The notes under the pieces: model-generated
What the model was told of the DNA's origin: nothing
The model's input: the letters and a program-made list of their open reading frames with translations, nothing else
Database searches by the model: none
DNA from: Chersky-840 sp963848335
Lineage (GTDB): Bacteria > Actinomycetota > Acidimicrobiia > Acidimicrobiales > UBA8190
DNA: 64,000 nt
Assembly: GCA_963848335.1 (NCBI GenBank)
Contig: CAWKDD010000003.1
Coordinates: forward strand, 558,001-622,000
Reading direction: 5' to 3'
Made by a program: the position numbers and the translations under genes
Part shown: positions 56,019 to 64,000 of the stretch, piece by piece
Position numbering within the stretch: the stretch's first letter is position 1
Layout of the letters: every line of letters starts with the position of its first letter

Positions 56019-56405
56019 ATGGGCAAGGCGCGTGCAGAGATCGACATCGACCGGCCCGCCGACGCGGTGTGGGCGGTCATCGGGGACTTCGGGGGCATCG
56101 CCACTTGGATGCCCGGGGTGGAGTCCTGCGACGTCGACGGCGATGGCGACGACCGGGTGCTCAAGATGATGGGCATGGAGATCACCGAGCGACTCGAGCG
56201 GCGTGACGACGAGGCGCGCGAGCTCGTCTACGGCATCGTGGGCGGCGTCCCCGTCATCAACCACAAGGCCACCATCACGGTGGTGCCCGAGGGCACCAGG
56301 TCACATGTCACGTGGGACGTGGACGTAGACGACGAGATGACCGACATGATGTGCCAGGTGTACCAGCAGAGCCTGCAGGCCCTGAAGGACCATCTGTCGG
56401 GCTGA
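56019..56405 (+). CDS. SRPBCC (START-like) family protein 1
   Basis: 128 residues from ATG 56019 after GGAGGGG. 'ARAEIDIDRPADAVWAVIGD', 'FGGIATWMPGVESCDV', 'ITERLERRDDEARELVYGIV' and 'SHVTWDVDVDDEM' form the helix-grip fold of the polyketide cyclase/dehydrase (SRPBCC) family, which binds hydrophobic ligands in a deep cavity. Function is unknown. It ends one base before the start of a second SRPBCC gene, so the two are probably translated together and may form a heterodimer or act on the same ligand. Confidence 0.88.
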   Translation: MGKARAEIDIDRPADAVWAVIGDFGGIATWMPGVESCDVDGDGDDRVLKMMGMEITERLERRDDEARELVYGIVGGVPVINHKATITVVPEGTRSHVTWDVDVDDEMTDMMCQVYQQSLQALKDHLSG

Positions 56406-56406
56406 C

Positions 56407-56859
56407 GTGGCCCGGCGCTACCAGTTCGAGGCGTCGGCCCGTTCGCGGGCCCCGGTGGAGACGATCTGGCCGCTGGTGGGCGAGGCGTCTCGATGGAAGG
56501 ACTGGGCGTGGATGACACGCACCTCCCTCCTGCGCGAGGGCGACCCCTCACCTGACGGCGTGGGGGCGCTGCGGCGTTTCGCCGTCGGCCCCGGCGCCAG
56601 CCGCGAGGAGGTCGTCGCCTGGGACCCTCCCCGTCATCTGGGATACGTCGTGGTGCGGGGTCTTCCGGTTCGGCACTACCGGGCCGACGTGCACCTCGAC
56701 GACGACACCACGGGCACGGTCGTCACGTGGCGGTGCAGCGTCGAGCCCCTCGTCCCGGGCACGGGCGCCGCTTTGCGGTTCGTGCTGCGGCGCATGGTGC
56801 GGGGCTTCGCCCGACGCCTGTGCCGCTACGCGGACCGGGTCGTGCTCGAGGGGAGCTGA
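56407..56859 (+). CDS. SRPBCC (START-like) family protein 2
   Basis: 150 residues from GTG 56407, one base after the previous stop. 'RYQFEASARSRAPVETIWPL', 'VGEASRWKDWAWMTRTSLLR', 'GALRRFAVGPGASREEVVAW' and 'YVVVRGLPVRHYRADVHLDD' show the SRPBCC fold. It has low similarity to its neighbour, so this is not a recent tandem copy. A role in lipid or polyketide binding is possible; nothing specific can be assigned. It converges with the PPK2 gene. Confidence 0.87.
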   Translation: MARRYQFEASARSRAPVETIWPLVGEASRWKDWAWMTRTSLLREGDPSPDGVGALRRFAVGPGASREEVVAWDPPRHLGYVVVRGLPVRHYRADVHLDDDTTGTVVTWRCSVEPLVPGTGAALRFVLRRMVRGFARRLCRYADRVVLEGS

Positions 56860-56891
56860 CGGACCGGTCGGTGGCGCGTCGCGGTCCGGGC

Positions 56892-57705
56892 TCAGACCGT
56901 GCCCGGGGGGAGATCGAGCGGGAGCGGATCCGGGTAGTGCGGGTCCATCTTCTCCAGGGTGTGGAGCAGCACCTGGCTCACCGCCCAGTTGCGGTACCAC
57001 TTGTGATCGGCCGGGATCACGAACCACGGGGCGACCTCGGTCGAGGTCTGCTCGAGCATGTCCCGGTACGCGGCCTGGTAGGCGTCCCAGTGCGTGCGCT
57101 CGGCGAAATCCGCCGCTCGTGCCTTCCAGCGCTTGTCGGGCTGGTCGAGACGGTCCTGCAGCCTCCTGCCCTGCTCCTGGTAGGAGACCGAGAGGAAGAA
57201 TTTGACCATGGTGGTGCCGGAGGCGGCCAGGTTCTCCTCGAAGGCGTTGATGTGGCCGTAGCGTGCCCGCCACACGGCGCTCGGGCACGAGACCGTGCAC
57301 CCGCACCACGAGAACGTCCTCGTAGTGGGAGCGGTTGAACACGCCGATCACCCCGGCCGCCGGGGTGCGCTGGTGGACACGCCACAGGAAGTCGTGGGCC
57401 AGCTCCTCGGGAGTGGGCTCTTTGAACGACGTCACCGTGGCGCCTTGCGGGTTCACTCCCCGAAACACGTGCTTGATGGTGCCGTCCTTCCCCGAGGCGT
57501 CGAGGCCCTGCAAGACGACGAGCAGGGAGCGCCGCGACTCCGCCCACAGCCGGTCCTGGAGGGCGGAGAGCTCGTCGTGGAGGGGCACGGTCGCTTCTTC
57601 GGTCTGGAGGTGATCGCCGGGCGCGCCCGCAGTCGACGCCGGGTCGTGCTCGGCCAGCTGCACCTCGTGCCCGGGGCGCACGCGCCATCTGTCGACGTCG
57701 CGCAC
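56892..57705 (-). CDS. polyphosphate kinase 2 (PPK2), one frameshift
   Basis: GTG 57705 starts 'VRDVDRWRVRPGHEVQLAEH'. 'LLVVLQGLDASGKDGTIKHV' is the Walker A, 'VNPQGATVTSFKEPTPEEL' the lid region, 'GVIGVFNRSHYEDVLVVRVH' the Walker B block. Near 57285 the frame shifts and the protein continues 'WRARYGHINAFEENLAASGT', 'TMVKFFLSVSYQEQGRRLQD' and 'PWFVIPADHKWYRNWAVSQV', ending at 56892. About 270 residues, the size of class I/III PPK2, which transfers phosphate between polyphosphate and nucleotides. It lies 12 bases downstream of a UspA gene in the same direction. Confidence 0.9.
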
Positions 57706-57717
57706 CGGAGCGCTCGC

Positions 57718-58170
57718 CTACGCCTTGTCCTCGGCGTCCCGCACCACCACCACCGGGCACGGCGAATGCGCCGCGCAGTACTCGCTGACCGAGCCGAGCA
57801 GCATGCCGGCGAACGCACCGTGGCCGCGGCTGCCCGACGACGAGCAGCGCCGCGTGCGCGGCGGCCTGGACGAGCACGTAGGAGGGGTGACCCTCGGTCA
57901 CCGTGAGCTCCACCGCCACTCCGGGATCTGCGCCCAAGACGGTGTCCACCGTTTCCTGCAACGCCTTTCGGGCGTCCTGGTCAGGGTCGAAGTCCGACGG
58001 ATACGGCGGAGCCCACCCCAGTGTGGGGGGTACTCCCACGTCGTCACCACCTCGAGACGTGCACCGGTGAGCTTGGCCTGATCGGCCGCCCATCGCAGGG
58101 CGCGCTGGGAAGAGTCGGACCCGTCCACGCCCACCACGATCGTCGGTGGCGTCCCTGTTGCGGCACTCAT
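57718..58170 (-). CDS. universal stress protein (UspA family), two frameshifts
   Basis: ATG 58170 with GGAGGG two bases upstream opens 'TIVVGVDGSDSSQRALRWAA' and 'AKLTGARLEVVTTWEY'. A shift in a C run near 58025 leads to 'PPYPSDFDPDQDARKALQET' and 'VDTVLGADPGVAVELTVTEG', and a second near 57842 to 'SRGHGAFAGMLLGSVSEYCA' and 'CPVVVVRDAEDKA', ending at TAG 57718. The GxxGx9GS ATP-binding loop is thus present (GSRGHGAFAGMLLGSVS). About 150 residues, normal for the family. It pairs with PPK2 downstream, as in stress and dormancy regulons. Confidence 0.88.
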
Positions 58171-58304
58171 GGCCCTCCGTCCATCACGTTCGGGGCGAGC
58201 CGTCCCTCGTCGTGGGCGACCTGCCGGCTTCCTCCGGGCTTCCGGTGCTCCCATCATGCCTGAGCCGGCTCGGTGGTCGTGCCACGGGCGGGTCAGGCAA
58301 ATGT

Positions 58305-58997
58305 TCAGGCACCAAGCTGCTCACGCAGGTCGTCGAGGGCGCGGCGCAGGGCCTCCACCTCGTCACGCAGCTCCCCGAGCTCGGTCCGCAGAGCGGTGAC
58401 CTCGTCGGGGCCCACCCCGGTCTCGCGCCGCATCACCGGGGCCCGGTCTTCGTCGGTGCCCGGCGCGGTGGCCCGGGACTCTTCCCCATGGCGCGCCCGG
58501 AGCACGGGACCACCGAGCAACTGCCCGTAGCGGTCCTCCTTCTGCCCCGGGCCCCGGGGCAGGCGCACCGTCAACGGCTCGGCCCGATCCGCCAGGGCGT
58601 CGAGCTCGGCCTGGACCTCGCGCAGATCGGAGAACCCCACCATGCGCTCGGTCCGGGTCCGCAGCTCCCCCAGCGTCTGCGGTCCGCGCAGCATCAATAC
58701 GGCCAGCAACGCCAGCTGGGGCGGGGCGAGCCCCAGCGCCTCGTCGAGGGCGTGCGCGTAGCGGAGGGCGGAACGACCGTGGGACGGGTGCACGAACCGC
58801 GCCAGGCCCTTGGTCTTGACGCTCGTGACGGCGGCTTCCACCTCGGGCTCGTCGTAGGCCACGACCGGGTCCCGGTTCGAGGACTGGCTGGCGGCCAGGG
58901 TGAGCGCATTGAGCGTGAGCGGATACTGCTGGGGTGTCGTGAGCTGCTTCTCCACGAGGCTCCCGAGCACCCGGATCTCGGCGGCGGAGAGGTCCAT
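58305..58997 (-). CDS. DUF480/YceH family protein
   Basis: 230 residues from ATG 58997. 'AAEIRVLGSLVEKQLTTPQQ', 'YPLTLNALTLAASQSSNRDP' and 'AVTSVKTKGLARFV' make a winged-helix domain; 'QLALLAVLMLRGPQTLGELR' and 'TERMVGFSDLREVQAELDAL' a second one. The C-terminal 'LGELRDEVEALRRALDDLRE' is a coiled coil. YceH proteins are conserved, dimeric and DNA-binding-like, without assigned function. No Shine-Dalgarno precedes the start, so it may be leaderless. It is divergent from the VOC gene at 59076. Confidence 0.88.
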   Translation of the reverse strand: MDLSAAEIRVLGSLVEKQLTTPQQYPLTLNALTLAASQSSNRDPVVAYDEPEVEAAVTSVKTKGLARFVHPSHGRSALRYAHALDEALGLAPPQLALLAVLMLRGPQTLGELRTRTERMVGFSDLREVQAELDALADRAEPLTVRLPRGPGQKEDRYGQLLGGPVLRARHGEESRATAPGTDEDRAPVMRRETGVGPDEVTALRTELGELRDEVEALRRALDDLREQLGA

Positions 58998-59075
58998 GGG
59001 GAGGAGCCTACGGCCACGAGGAATAGTCTTCGCCCGAGACCGGTTGGCAGTGGGGGCGTGCGACGGGGAGGGATC

Positions 59076-59537
59076 GTGGAAGTCAAAGAGCTCGGGCACC
59101 TGGTGCTCTACGTACGGAACCTCGAGCGCTCGGCGGCCTTCTACCGCGACGTGCTGGGCTGGAGGCAACTGGCTCCCGACGTGGAGCTCGGGTTGCCGGC
59201 CACCGCGTTCTCGGCACCGTCGAACCGCACGCACCACGAGCTTCTCCTCATCGAGGTCGGCGACGACGCCCAGTCGCTGCCCCGGGGCCGGCACGTGGGC
59301 CTGTACCACTTCGGCCTGAAGGTCGGCGACAGCGACGACGAGCTGCGCGACGCTCTGAAGACGGTGCAGAAGGCCGGCGCCACGGTCGTGGGGACGAGCG
59401 ACCACACCGTCACCCACAGCCTCTACATCCTCGACCCCGACGGCAACGAGATCGAGCTGTACGTCGACGTGCCCGGTGTCGACTGGAGGACGGACCCGGC
59501 ACTGGTCTTCAGTCCCATCCGACCACTGGCGCTGTAA
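59076..59537 (+). CDS. VOC (glyoxalase/dioxygenase superfamily) protein
   Basis: 153 residues from GTG 59076 after GGGGAGGG. 'ELGHLVLYVRNLERSAAFYR', 'DVLGWRQL', 'VGLYHFGLKVGDSDDEL' and 'HSLYILDPDGNEIELYVDVP' give the two beta-alpha-beta-beta-beta modules. Metal ligands are expected at His of 'GHLVLY', His of 'GLYHFG' and Glu of 'NEIELY', the H-H-E set of extradiol dioxygenase-like VOC enzymes. The substrate is unknown. It ends about 60 bases before a truncated permease gene. Confidence 0.9.
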   Translation: MEVKELGHLVLYVRNLERSAAFYRDVLGWRQLAPDVELGLPATAFSAPSNRTHHELLLIEVGDDAQSLPRGRHVGLYHFGLKVGDSDDELRDALKTVQKAGATVVGTSDHTVTHSLYILDPDGNEIELYVDVPGVDWRTDPALVFSPIRPLAL

Positions 59538-59595
59538 CCTCCACCCGCCCGCGGGCCGATCGTCGAGGCACGGACGACGGGCACCTCGACGGGGA

Positions 59596-60957
59596 GATCC
59601 GTGGGGCTGGATCCTCGTCGGGTTGATGACCCTCGTCGTGGGTCTCGGCATGGCCGAGGTGTGCTCCGCTTATCCCACCGCCGGCGGCCTCTACTACTGG
59701 TCGGCCAAGCTGGCCACGCGCAACGGCGCGGCTTGGAGCTGGTTCACAGGATGGTTCAACCTCCTGGGGCAGGTGGCGGTCACCGCCGGCATCGACTACG
59801 GATTCTCCCTGTTCTTCAACGCCTTCCTCAACCTCACCACGGGCTGGGCCGCCACCCCGGGCCACACGCTGCTCATCTACGCGGGCATCCTCATCGTCCA
59901 TGCCGCCCTCAACATCTTCGGCGTCCGCGTGGTGGCGTTCCTCTCGGACGTCAGCGTGTGGTGGCACATCCTCGGGGTCCTGTTGATCGTCATCGTGCTT
60001 CTGGCCGTTCCCGCTCATCACGCCTCGACGTCGTTCGTCTTCACCAAGCTCGTCAACGAGACGGGATTCCACAACACCTTCTATGTCTTCCTGATCGGGC
60101 TGCTCCTGGCCCAGTACACGTTCACCGGGTACGACGCCTCGGCCCACATGACCGAAGAGACCCACAACGCCGCCATCGCCGGGCCCAAAGGGATCGTTCG
60201 GTCCATCTGGGTGTCGCTGATCGCCGGGTTCGTCCTGCTCGTCGGCATCACCTACGCCATCACCGACAACTACCAATCCGCCCTGGCGTCGTCGACGGGG
60301 GTACCGCCGGTACAGATCTGGATCGACGCCGTCGGGCGCCACGGCGGCGAGTGGCTGCTGGTGGTGGCCATGGTCGCCCAGGCCTACTGCGGCATGGCGT
60401 CGGTCACGGCGAACTCCCGGATGATCTACGCCTTCTCCAGGGACGGGGCCATCCCCGGGTCGAAGTTCTGGCACCACATCAACCCCCGGACCCGCACGCC
60501 GAGCCGCTCGATCTACTTCGCCGTGGTGTTCGCCTTCATCTTGGCCATCCCGTCGATGTGGAGCTCGGTCGCCTATGGAGCGGTGATCTCGATCTCGGTC
60601 ATCGGCCTCTACATCGCCTACGTCATCCCGACCCTGTTGCGTCGCCTGGCTGGTGACAGCTTCAAACCGGGTCCGTGGCACCTGGGGCGATGGAGCGCCT
60701 TGGTGGGGTGGGTCGGTGTCGCCTGGGTGGCGATCATCACCGTGCTGTTCGTCCTCCCCACCGCCAGCCCGATCACCTGGCACAACTTCAACTACACCAT
60801 CGTGACGGTCGGGGTCGTCTTCCTCTATGCGGGGATCTTCTGGCTCGTCAGCGCCCGCAAGTGGTTCACCGGTCCGCGCGCCCAGGGAGACGAGTCAGCC
60901 CTCGAAGCCATCGAGCTGCGTCTCGAGACCGCCGAGGAGCTCGAGGCCACCTTCTGA
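59596..60957 (+). pseudogene. APC-family amino acid permease lacking its N-terminus
   Basis: From 59596 the frame reads 'WGWILVGLMTLVVGLGMAEV', 'SAYPTAGGLYYWSAKLA' and 'GWFNLLGQVAVTAGIDYGFS', then continues through about ten helices to 'LETAEELEATF' at TGA 60957, including 'QYTFTGYDASAHMTEETHNA'. This is the BAT1/GABA-permease branch of APC transporters. Family proteins carry about 60-70 residues before 'WGW', including TM1 and the unwound substrate-binding segment. Here only 58 bases separate it from the VOC stop, and they encode nothing similar. No ATG/GTG/TTG start occurs in frame near 59596; the first is ATG 59626. The gene is therefore 5'-truncated by deletion or misassembly. Confidence 0.75.
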
Positions 60958-61003
60958 GACCGGGGCTTCCGAGGCCGGGGCTTCTGAGAATTAGGATGTC
61001 GCC

Positions 61004-61333
61004 GTGAGCGCGACCAACGGCGGTGAGGGCGCTCGGGTCGTGACCGTCTTCCGGTCCCGGCTCAGACCCGAGTCGGAGGCCGAGTACCACCAGATGGCGC
61101 CGCGGATCTTGGAGATCGCCCGCAGCATGCCGGGCTTCGTGGACTTCAAGGCCTTCGAGGCCGACGACGGGGAGCGGGTGTCGGTCATCACCTTCTCCTC
61201 GATGCAGGCGCAGCGGGCCTGGCGGGACCATCCCGAACACCGCGCCGCGCAGCAGGCGGGGCGGGACCGCTTCTACGCCTCCTACGACATCACGGTGTCC
61301 GAGGTCGTAGGCGAGAGCCACTTCGAACGCTGA
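61004..61333 (+). CDS. antibiotic biosynthesis monooxygenase-like (ABM) protein
   Basis: 109 residues from GTG 61004. 'VVTVFRSRLRPESEAEYHQM', 'ARSMPGFVDFKAFEADDGER', 'VSVITFSSMQAQRAWRDHPE' and 'HRAAQQAGRDRFYASYDITV' match the dimeric alpha/beta-barrel ABM fold, used by cofactor-free monooxygenases, heme-degrading enzymes and many uncharacterised proteins. Catalytic assignment is not possible here. It follows the permease by about 45 bases and converges with the anti-sigma gene. Confidence 0.87.
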   Translation: MSATNGGEGARVVTVFRSRLRPESEAEYHQMAPRILEIARSMPGFVDFKAFEADDGERVSVITFSSMQAQRAWRDHPEHRAAQQAGRDRFYASYDITVSEVVGESHFER

Positions 61334-61354
61334 GGCGCACCGGCGGTCCCGCCG

Positions 61355-62165
61355 TCAGATGATGGTGGGGCTCTGCGCCACCGGGGAGTGCGTCGGGCGC
61401 ACGACGCCGCCGGCGGCCTCGTCGGTGACGGCGAAGACCGTGACCGGCGCGGACGGGTCGACCGTGAACGCCACGTCGCGCGGCTGGTTGCCGAGGAGGC
61501 CCAGCGACACGGTCTGCCCTCCCACGACCCCCCACAGCTGGTAGGTGCGGTCCGCGGCCAGGCGGGGAAGCCCGGTGTTGAGCATGAAGGCGGAACCGTC
61601 GGGAAGCACCACCACGACGCCGGCCCGGGCGCCGGTGCTCGGGCCGCTCACCCCTGTCGTGGCCCCGCCGGTGCCGTCCAAGGTCACCTTGTGGGCGCTG
61701 GGGTCCAACAGCGCCGCCTGGACGGCCTGCTCGAGGCCGGACTGCCGGCTGGCGGCCGCCAATTGCCCGACCCGTTGGTCGAGCCGGCCCACCTGCACCG
61801 CCAGCAGGACCGCCACCACGGCCACCGCGGCGGCGACGGCGCTCCACCGCCGACCAGGCCAGACGCCGGCGGGCGGTCCACCGGGCGCGCCCCGGTGCGG
61901 GCGATCGCGCCGCCAATCTCAGTGGTGCGGGCCGACGGGCGCCCTCCCGGGTGTCGTCGATGCGCGCCGCAATGCGGTCCCACAGCTCGGGGGGCGCGTC
62001 GACCCCGGCGTTGGCGATGAGCCCGGTCACCTCCCAGTGCTCGGCGACCTCGGAGGCACACCGGGGGCACTCCGCCACATGGAGACGGATGGCCTCGGCC
62101 TCGTCGCTGTCGACGGCGTCGAGCGCGAAGGCCCCGAGCAACTGAGCGACCTCGTCGTGGGTCAT
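61355..62165 (-). CDS. anti-sigma factor RskA-like, one frameshift
   Basis: ATG 62165 overlaps the sigma stop (ATGA). 'VAQLLGAFALDAVDSDEAEA' and 'LHVAECPRCASEVAEHWEVT' carry the HxxxCxxC ZAS motif. A Pro/Arg-rich linker follows; near 61850 the frame shifts and a membrane helix appears ('MAVVAVLLAVQVGRLDQRVG'). The extracytoplasmic RskA domain then ends 'RTYQLWGVVGGQTVSLGLLG' and 'PSAPVTVFAVTDEAAGG', classic for RskA, the anti-SigK factor. About 270 residues in all. It should sequester the co-encoded sigma factor and release it on a redox or envelope signal. Confidence 0.9.
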
Positions 62166-62744
62166 GGCTCGGTCCATGCCGCTTCCACGCCGTGTTGTGC
62201 CAGCGCGGTGCGCAGGCGGCGCAACCCGCTGCGGATCCTGCTCTTCACGGTGCCTTCGGGCTGGCCCAGGATGGAGGCCACCTCACGGTAGGTGTGACCG
62301 TCGAAGTACGCCATCTCGATGGCGGTGCGCTCCTCGGCGGGCAGGCTCGTCACCGCTGCCTTCACCTGTTCGGCGATGGCCAGGTCCCAGGCCTGGTGCT
62401 CGATGTCATAGCCCGACACCGCCGTCTCCCGCACCGTGCGCTCCTCGCGCCGGCGGCGAGCCGACTCGGAGCGGACGATGTCGACGGCCCGACCGTGCGC
62501 CTTGGTCATCAGGAAGGTCCGCAGGGCGCCCCGGCCGGGGTCGAAGCGCTCCGGTGCGTCCCACAGGTCGACGAAGACCTCCTGGGTGACCTCCTCGGCC
62601 AGGTCGGGAGATCCCAGGCACGCGTCGGGCCAGGGCGAACACCGCCCCTCCGTGACGACGGTAGGCCTCGGCCAGTGCCGGCTCGTGCATGCGGGCGATC
62701 GCCACCATCAAGGCGGCGTCGCTGACCGTCTCGAGCTTGGGCAT
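62162..62744 (-). CDS. ECF sigma factor SigK-like, one frameshift
   Basis: ATG 62744 opens 'MPKLETVSDAALMVAIARMH' and 'ALAEAYRRHGGAVFALARRV'. Near 62625 the frame shifts and region 2 continues 'GSPDLAEEVTQEVFVDLWDA', 'RFDPGRGALRTFLMTKAHG' and 'RAVDIVRSESARRRREE'. Region 4 is intact: 'SLPAEERTAIEMAYFDGHTY' and 'VASILGQPEGTVKSRIRSGL'. About 193 residues. The organisation sigma plus overlapping RskA-type anti-sigma is that of the SigK system. Transcription probably starts in the 170 bases before 62744, opposite to the ferritin-like gene. Confidence 0.9.
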
Positions 62745-62919
62745 GTCGCCCGGTTCTTCGGAGCCGCCCGTCGCCCTGGATGACCGGCTCGCCACCTCGC
62801 GAGGGTAGCGCCGGGCCCGGCCCCGGGCATGGGGGCATGCCGGCCCCCGGGAGCCGCGCCACGGGTCCGGATCCCTCCACCGAGACATCCGCGGGGCGGC
62901 CCTGCACCGAAGAGGAGCC

Positions 62920-63830
62920 GTGACCACCGACGTCGACTCCTTGATCGGGCGCTCGGGGCGCCTCGAGACCGACGACATCGACTTCGGCGCCTTCGGCCGC
63001 CAACCGCTCGACGGCGACACCCTGCGCTGCCTCCGCTACATGCACGACGTGGAGGGGCACACCGCCTGCTACCTGCGCGACCTTCTGGCCACCCGCGCCC
63101 ACCGAGACCCCGAGGTCACCGCCTTCCTGGCGTGCTGGTGCTACGAGGAGCACTGGCACGGCGAGGCGCTCGCCCAGGTACTGCGCGCCCACGGAGAACC
63201 CGCCGGCCGGAGCCGGCTGTCCGCGTCCCGTCGGCCGCCTGCCCCGCCGCGACGCGCTCCGTCCCGTGGCCTTCACGGTGGCGTCGGCTCTGACCCCGCA
63301 CATCGTCGCCGTCCACATGACCTGGGGCGCGGTCAACGAATGGGCCACCCAGGCCGGCTACGGACGCCTGGCCGCCAAGGCCGGGCACCCCGTGCTGTCC
63401 GAACTGCTGCGCAGGATCATGCGCCAGGAGGGAAGGCACATCGACTTCTACGCCATCGGCGGCGCGGCGGCGCCTCGCCGACAGCGCCACCGCACGACGG
63501 CTCACCCGCTCCGCCCTGCGCCGCTACTGGGCACCGGTCGGAGCAGGCGTCATGCCCCACTCCGAGCTGCGATTCCTCGTGACCCACCTCTTCGCCGACG
63601 CCGAGGGACGCGCCGCGGCCCGACGTATCGATCGTCTGGTCGGTCGGCTCCCGGGCCTCGAGGGACTCCATCTGGCCGAGGCGGCCGTCGACGACCTGGC
63701 GTGGCCGGAACCGAGCGCGGTCGACGCACACCTCTCACCCGTGCCGGCCCCGGGCGAGATGCGATGTGAAGGCGAAGACCGACCGGAAATCGAGAACCGA
63801 CAGGAAAAGGAGCAACGTCATGCTTGCTGA
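62920..63830 (+). CDS. ferritin-like diiron protein, about two frameshifts
   Basis: GTG 62920 has AGAGGAG two bases upstream. 'LRCLRYMHDVEGHTACYLRD' and 'FLACWCYEEHWHGEALAQVL' contain ExxH pairs expected for a ferritin-like/acyl-ACP-desaturase-like diiron site. After a shift near 63230 comes 'VASALTPHIVAVHMTWGAVN', 'LLRRIMRQEGRHIDFYA' (second ExxH), and after another near 63470 'GVMPHSELRFLVTHLFADAE'. About 300 residues when joined. Such proteins occur in actinobacteria as possible oxidases or desaturases; the substrate is unknown. The reading beyond 63770 may not be real, since it overlaps tatA by 11 bases. Confidence 0.75.
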
Positions 63831-64000
63831 GATCTTCGGGTTGGACGGAGTGGTCGTCCTCGTGGTGCTCGTGGCCGTGCTGTTCGGGGGGACCCAGATC
63901 CCGAAGCTGGCCCGCTCGCTCGGGTCGGCTCGGTCCGAATTCAAGAAGGGACTGGCCGAGGTCCAGGACCCATCCGTCGACACCGACACCGACACCGGCG
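63820..64000 (+). CDS. tatA: Sec-independent translocase TatA, N-terminal part
   Basis: ATG 63820 follows AAAAGGAG at seven bases. The first 60 residues are visible: 'MLAEIFGLDGVVVLVVLVAV' forms the short membrane helix, 'LFGGTQIPKLARSLGSARSE' the FG hinge and amphipathic helix of TatA/TatE, and then an acidic Asp/Thr repeat begins ('DTDTDTG'). TatA oligomers form the passage for folded twin-arginine substrates. The gene runs off the window end. The expected hinge is FGxxKLP; here it is FGGTQIP, a common actinobacterial variant. Confidence 0.92.
   Translation, partial: MLAEIFGLDGVVVLVVLVAVLFGGTQIPKLARSLGSARSEFKKGLAEVQDPSVDTDTDTG

Overview
The window is high-GC, gene-dense chromosomal DNA with actinobacterial gene content. 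Its central housekeeping block runs glmU, prs, rplY, pth, mfd, SurA-like lipoprotein, mazG, eno, ftsB/divIC, DUF501, ppx, an order also known from mycobacteria. Acyl-CoA metabolism genes, an F420-type LLM oxidoreductase, PspA/PspAA, SCO6745-like and COG4315 proteins, and a remnant of the 'WLVAxDGG' repeat family all point to Actinomycetota. An Acidimicrobiia-like member is my inference from overall gene content, not a proof.

Layout. (1) 1-3.2 kb: end of a PlsC-type acyltransferase, an extended SDR, and a convergent aminotransferase-GNAT pair. (2) 3.3-22.8 kb: a surface-polysaccharide region with glycosyltransferases, two paralogous polytopic membrane proteins, a DUF2142-like membrane protein, a GT2/methyltransferase fusion, a large sulfotransferase-methyltransferase-GT2-GT2 protein, and a GT2 + DUF2304 lipid-sugar pair. 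Its 7-13 kb part has clearly lower GC than the rest and is flanked by decayed gene remnants, so it looks like a transferred and reshuffled island. (3) 22.9-38.1 kb: housekeeping genes, almost all on the minus strand. (4) 38.2-44.9 kb: a plus-strand operon of biotin-dependent acyl-CoA carboxylase beta and alpha subunits, AtuA-like protein and acyl-CoA dehydrogenase, resembling acyclic-terpene or branched acyl-CoA catabolism. (5) 44.9-64 kb: mixed accessory genes: two ECF sigma/anti-sigma cassettes, Cys-type glutathione peroxidase, YjbQ, HAD phosphatase, acyl-CoA synthetase, PspA-PspAA, LLM oxidoreductase, two SRPBCC proteins, PPK2, UspA, YceH, a 5'-truncated APC permease, a ferritin-like protein and the start of tatA.

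Data quality shapes the reading. About 20 genes, including conserved ones such as mfd, glmU, prs-neighbourhood genes, carboxylase subunits and a sigma factor, are split by apparent single-base shifts, often beside short G/C runs. Both halves keep normal domain sequence. I therefore treat most as consensus errors and annotate the whole gene. Exceptions that look truly decayed are the methyltransferase remnant at about 13.3-13.9 kb, the repeat-protein fragment at 14.1-14.35 kb and possibly the tandem GT2 gene at 3.3-5.4 kb.

No tRNA, rRNA, CRISPR array, insertion sequence or replication origin was recognised. The most unusual features are the four-domain fusion at 7.1-10.6 kb, the GC-divergent twin membrane proteins, a 30-bp in-frame minisatellite inside mfd, and a GlmU that ends before the acetyltransferase catalytic region.
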